Below are positions 11,936 to 11,936 of a stretch of DNA of 11,936 nucleotides, in pieces. Below the pieces are notes generated by a model. It did not search any database. It was not told the DNA's origin and saw only the letters and a program-made list of their open reading frames with translations. The position numbers were made by a program, and so were the translations under genes. Source of the stretch: Bacteroidota bacterium (GTDB lineage Bacteria > Bacteroidota > Bacteroidia > Chitinophagales > Chitinophagaceae); the NCBI GenBank assembly GCA_023391895.1, contig JAEWAC010000228.1:1-11936 (forward strand). Reading direction: 5' to 3'. The number at the start of each line of letters is the position of its first letter. The first letter of the stretch is position 1.

Positions 11936-11936
11936 G

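Overview
The window looks like chromosomal DNA of a Bacteroidota bacterium, most likely of the Chitinophagaceae/Sphingobacteriia kind. The reasons are a fused LpxC-FabZ protein, a Bacteroidota-type gene order (lpxC/fabZ, lpxA, a lone ABC ATPase), A/T-rich leaders without clear Shine-Dalgarno sequences, several TAnnTTTG (-7 type) promoter elements, and mixed base composition with A/T-rich gaps. The genus is an inference; no rRNA gene is present.

Region 1 (1-3440, + strand) is a tetrapyrrole block: the 3' half of hemF, then hemB and hemL, closed by a strong bidirectional terminator. A small type II toxin-antitoxin pair sits between hemF and hemB, joined by 4-base ATGA overlaps. The toxin frame is broken at an A6 run, but its C-terminal half continues in the -1 frame and ends in an ATGA overlap with hemB. 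An almost perfect hairpin repeat separates hemB from hemL. HemL shows the C5 (glutamate) route to heme; HemB is the aspartate-rich, non-zinc type.

Region 2 (3650-6560, - strand) holds an AraC-family regulator with a cysteine cluster, a small multi-membrane NicO-like protein with a His4 loop, and a secreted protein made of two diverged copies of a TPR-like unit plus a C-terminal beta-rich domain.

Region 3 (6740-9590, + strand) is a tightly packed lipid A/fatty-acid cluster: lpxC-fabZ fusion, lpxA (4-base overlap) and an ABC ATPase (11-base overlap) that lacks the usual Q-loop and H-loop residues.

Region 4 (9590-10423) is a scar: a decayed N-terminal piece of a DHA2-type MFS exporter abutting an unrecognised 57-codon ORF and a small terminator. 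Region 5 (- strand) has a Bax inhibitor-1/YccA-family membrane protein, a 300-base gap bounded by inverted copies of a GGATTAA-rich repeat, and the 3' part of an alanine dehydrogenase gene running off the right edge.

The least expected pattern is a short sequence, TATGGGNTTT(T)NAA, found repeatedly in the gaps. In the clear cases it lies downstream of a stop codon and in the same orientation relative to the gene it follows. Three other repeat types (hairpin between hemB and hemL, C-rich hairpin, GGATTAA inverted repeat) also sit in gaps.
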